A stretch of DNA of 64,000 bases from Cerioporus squamosus (lineage: Eukaryota; Basidiomycota; Agaricomycetes; Polyporales; Polyporaceae): assembly GCA_022592435.1 (NCBI GenBank), contig JABYQS010000048.1:124001-188000 (forward strand), read 5' to 3'. The notes under the pieces were generated by a model. That model had not been told where the DNA came from and did no database searches. It worked only from the letters and a program-made list of their open reading frames with translations. Each line of letters starts with the position of its first letter. The first letter of the stretch is position 1. The position numbers were made by a program, and so were the translations under genes. Below are positions 62,438-64,000 of this stretch, piece after piece.

Positions 62438-63290
62438 TTGCGCTCGCGCTCCGTTGCTGCTTCTATGTGTATCTATCTAACACTCTCGGACTCCCCTGCC
62501 CCGCCGTTTCCCCCGCGCGTCCCCCACACCCACGAAACTGTACACGCGTATCTTGTATCTGTTCACCTCGTCGCGTGCGGCCCTTCCCCTCCCTCGCTCT
62601 TGCATCTTTGCCCATCTTTCTCTTGGCTCGTCGTCTCCGTTCTCTCTTCCTCTCTGTACGGCTGTTTGTGTTCTAGTTTCCTGCTCCGCAGCCTGTTACC
62701 CCCTGCCTCTCGTTTACCCGTGTCCTGTTCGATCGTTTGTCTTCCTCGCTTGTCTCGTACGGTATACCTTGCCGCGCGCCCTCGGATATCTGGATCAGGG
62801 CGGGGCTAATCGTCGTTGGTCACGACTGGGCGCGGCCGCGCTTTGGGCTGGCTGGCGGTCGAACGTCGCCCGCGGTCGCGTCCGTCGTCGGTTTGTATTT
62901 CTGTTGTGTAATCGTAGATAGAAGATATGCAAATATGCACATGCCTTTCTCTCCGCGGGCGAGCGTCTTCGCGTGCGATCGCAAGCGAGCGGCAAGCGAG
63001 CACAGCAGGGTGGTTAGCGTGGACGTGGATCTCGCGTGCGTCCGCCCCGAATGCACGCAAGAGCTCGAATCCGCCGATAAAAACGTTGGAAAGGGCACTG
63101 TACGGCGCATACAGAGCAGTAGGAGATGTGCCGGACACGGTGTGCCCGAGAGCGGGGAGTCGGGGACTTTGCGCGGGCTGGGCTTCTGCGGGCTCGGTTT
63201 TTGGAGAGGGTGCATTCGGGCTATCGAGTACATATACGAGACTAGCTACAGCTGTACGCATTCCGCCCTCGAGCCCCACCCGAACTCGCT
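62438..63290. other. 3' flank of the RING-vWA gene and intergenic sequence
   Basis: Pyrimidine-rich after the stop, as expected of a 3' untranslated region; no gene supported. Confidence 0.4.
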
Positions 63291-63369
63291 CTTGAGACGG
63301 GCGCCTACTCTGCCTCCATAGCGCTCTCGTGCTCGGCGCGTCTTGTCTCCTGCCACCACCACCGTCTCC

Positions 63370-64000
63370 TCCCGCAGCCCCGCCTACCGTCCGGAAAGGC
63401 GTCGACGCGCGCATATGCGAAGAAGGGGACCGAGTGTCTGCAGGTAAGTCCGGCGGTTAGGGCAGATGTATGCGCGATGTCCCATCCGGAAAGGAGGTGG
63501 GAGACAACACGGGGTAGGAAGAGGACGAGTGTTTACCCGCAGTCCCTCGTCACCATCCAGATAATCTCCAGCCCGTCCCCCGCATCCAGCCTCCGGACGT
63601 CTTCTCTGCGCTGCGGCAGCGTCAAGAGCAGATACATGTGCGGCATCCGATATGGAAGACGAATAAGTCTGGGGACACACGCGGTAGGAAGAGGACGAGT
63701 GCTCACCCGCAGTCCCTTGCGCAACACCTGTGACCTCGACGGTCGCTTGAGGTGGCAGCCCACGCTACTCGACAGCCCGGTGAACGGGAGATCCAAGCGG
63801 CGCTCCCTGCACGTCTCTCTGGCCCTGCCAACTGGATGTATGCGCTGCAGCGTCGACCAGCAGGTAAGCATACACTATCAGATGTTGTAGGAGGATGCAG
63901 GTACGTACTACCTCCCAGGTCCGTGTTCCGTGCTCTTCTCTATGGTCGTCGCGCTCAGTAGGAACCTACATGCGAACTACGAGCCCTTTGTGCTGTTTCT
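63370..64000 (+). CDS. Partial gene running off the right edge (exons tentative)
   Basis: Three good plus-strand donors/acceptors imply a spliced gene: donor CTGCAG|GTAAGT at about 63440, acceptor TTTACCCGCAG ending at 63542, a second acceptor CTCACCCGCAG ending at 63712, and donor CAGCAG|GTAAGC at about 63863. Exon 2 is open in more than one frame; one reading gives VPRIQPPDVFSALRQRQEQI, which looks coding. I do not recognise the family and the frame is not settled. The start is not visible with confidence and the 3' end lies outside the window. Confidence 0.4.
63511..63717 (+). repeat. Direct repeat covering two intron 3' ends
   Basis: Segments 63511-63547 and 63681-63717 match at 34 of 37 positions, 170 bp apart. 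Each ends with a CCGCAG acceptor plus the exon start TCCCT. Confidence 0.85.

Overview
This is a 64 kb piece of a fungal nuclear genome, almost certainly from an agaricomycete basidiomycete and probably a polypore-like one. The evidence is the dense intron-rich genes with introns mostly of 45-70 nt and GT-AG ends, a divergent histone H3/H4 pair, tRNA genes with introns after position 37, a polyporopepsin-type secreted aspartic protease, and F-box and DUF4419 proteins. The lineage call rests on family resemblance only. No bacterial-style operons, CRISPR arrays or complete transposons are visible.

Layout. 1-7 kb: an F-box protein (-), the divergent histone H4 (-) / H3 (+) pair, and a Sec14-like CRAL-TRIO lipid transfer protein (-). 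7-9 kb: a secreted A1 aspartic protease (-). 9-16 kb: sparse, with a decayed membrane-protein fragment, an intron-bearing tRNA-Asp that looks degraded, and two unrecognised low-complexity proteins (-). 17-22 kb: an AGC-like protein kinase (+), a second F-box protein (+) and a broken ORF. 22-28 kb: gamma-glutamyl phosphate reductase (+, proline synthesis), then a head-to-head pair: a NASP/Sim3/Hif1-type histone chaperone (-) and a dynactin p22/p24-like subunit (+). 29-35 kb: three more unrecognised low-complexity proteins, one with a tandem exon duplication, and a tRNA-Val. 36-44 kb: glycerol kinase (-), a small unknown ORF, and a GH47 alpha-mannosidase (-). 44-48 kb: an AP180/CALM clathrin adaptor (+). 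49-51 kb: another low-complexity protein (-). 52-54 kb: a DUF4419 gene with an in-frame stop, then tRNA-Gln(CTG). 57-62 kb: a large RING + vWA protein (+). 63-64 kb: splice signals of a gene running off the right edge.

Functional links are loose, as expected for a fungal chromosome: histones plus a histone chaperone, endocytic and lipid-traffic proteins (AP180, Sec14-like), and primary metabolism (proline, glycerol). The most unusual features are: (i) a mirror-symmetric H3/H4 promoter; (ii) a DUF4419 gene whose conserved Trp codon is TGA, inside a 45-nt exon that can be skipped in frame; (iii) a recent exon-plus-intron duplication; (iv) four introns of 650-1141 nt among introns of about 50 nt; (v) a set of genes with a short basic N-terminus and a Pro/Ser/Tyr-rich body; (vi) about ten LxxQxTG kinase sites in the AP180 tail. 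All coordinates and splice sites were read by eye; nothing was searched against databases.
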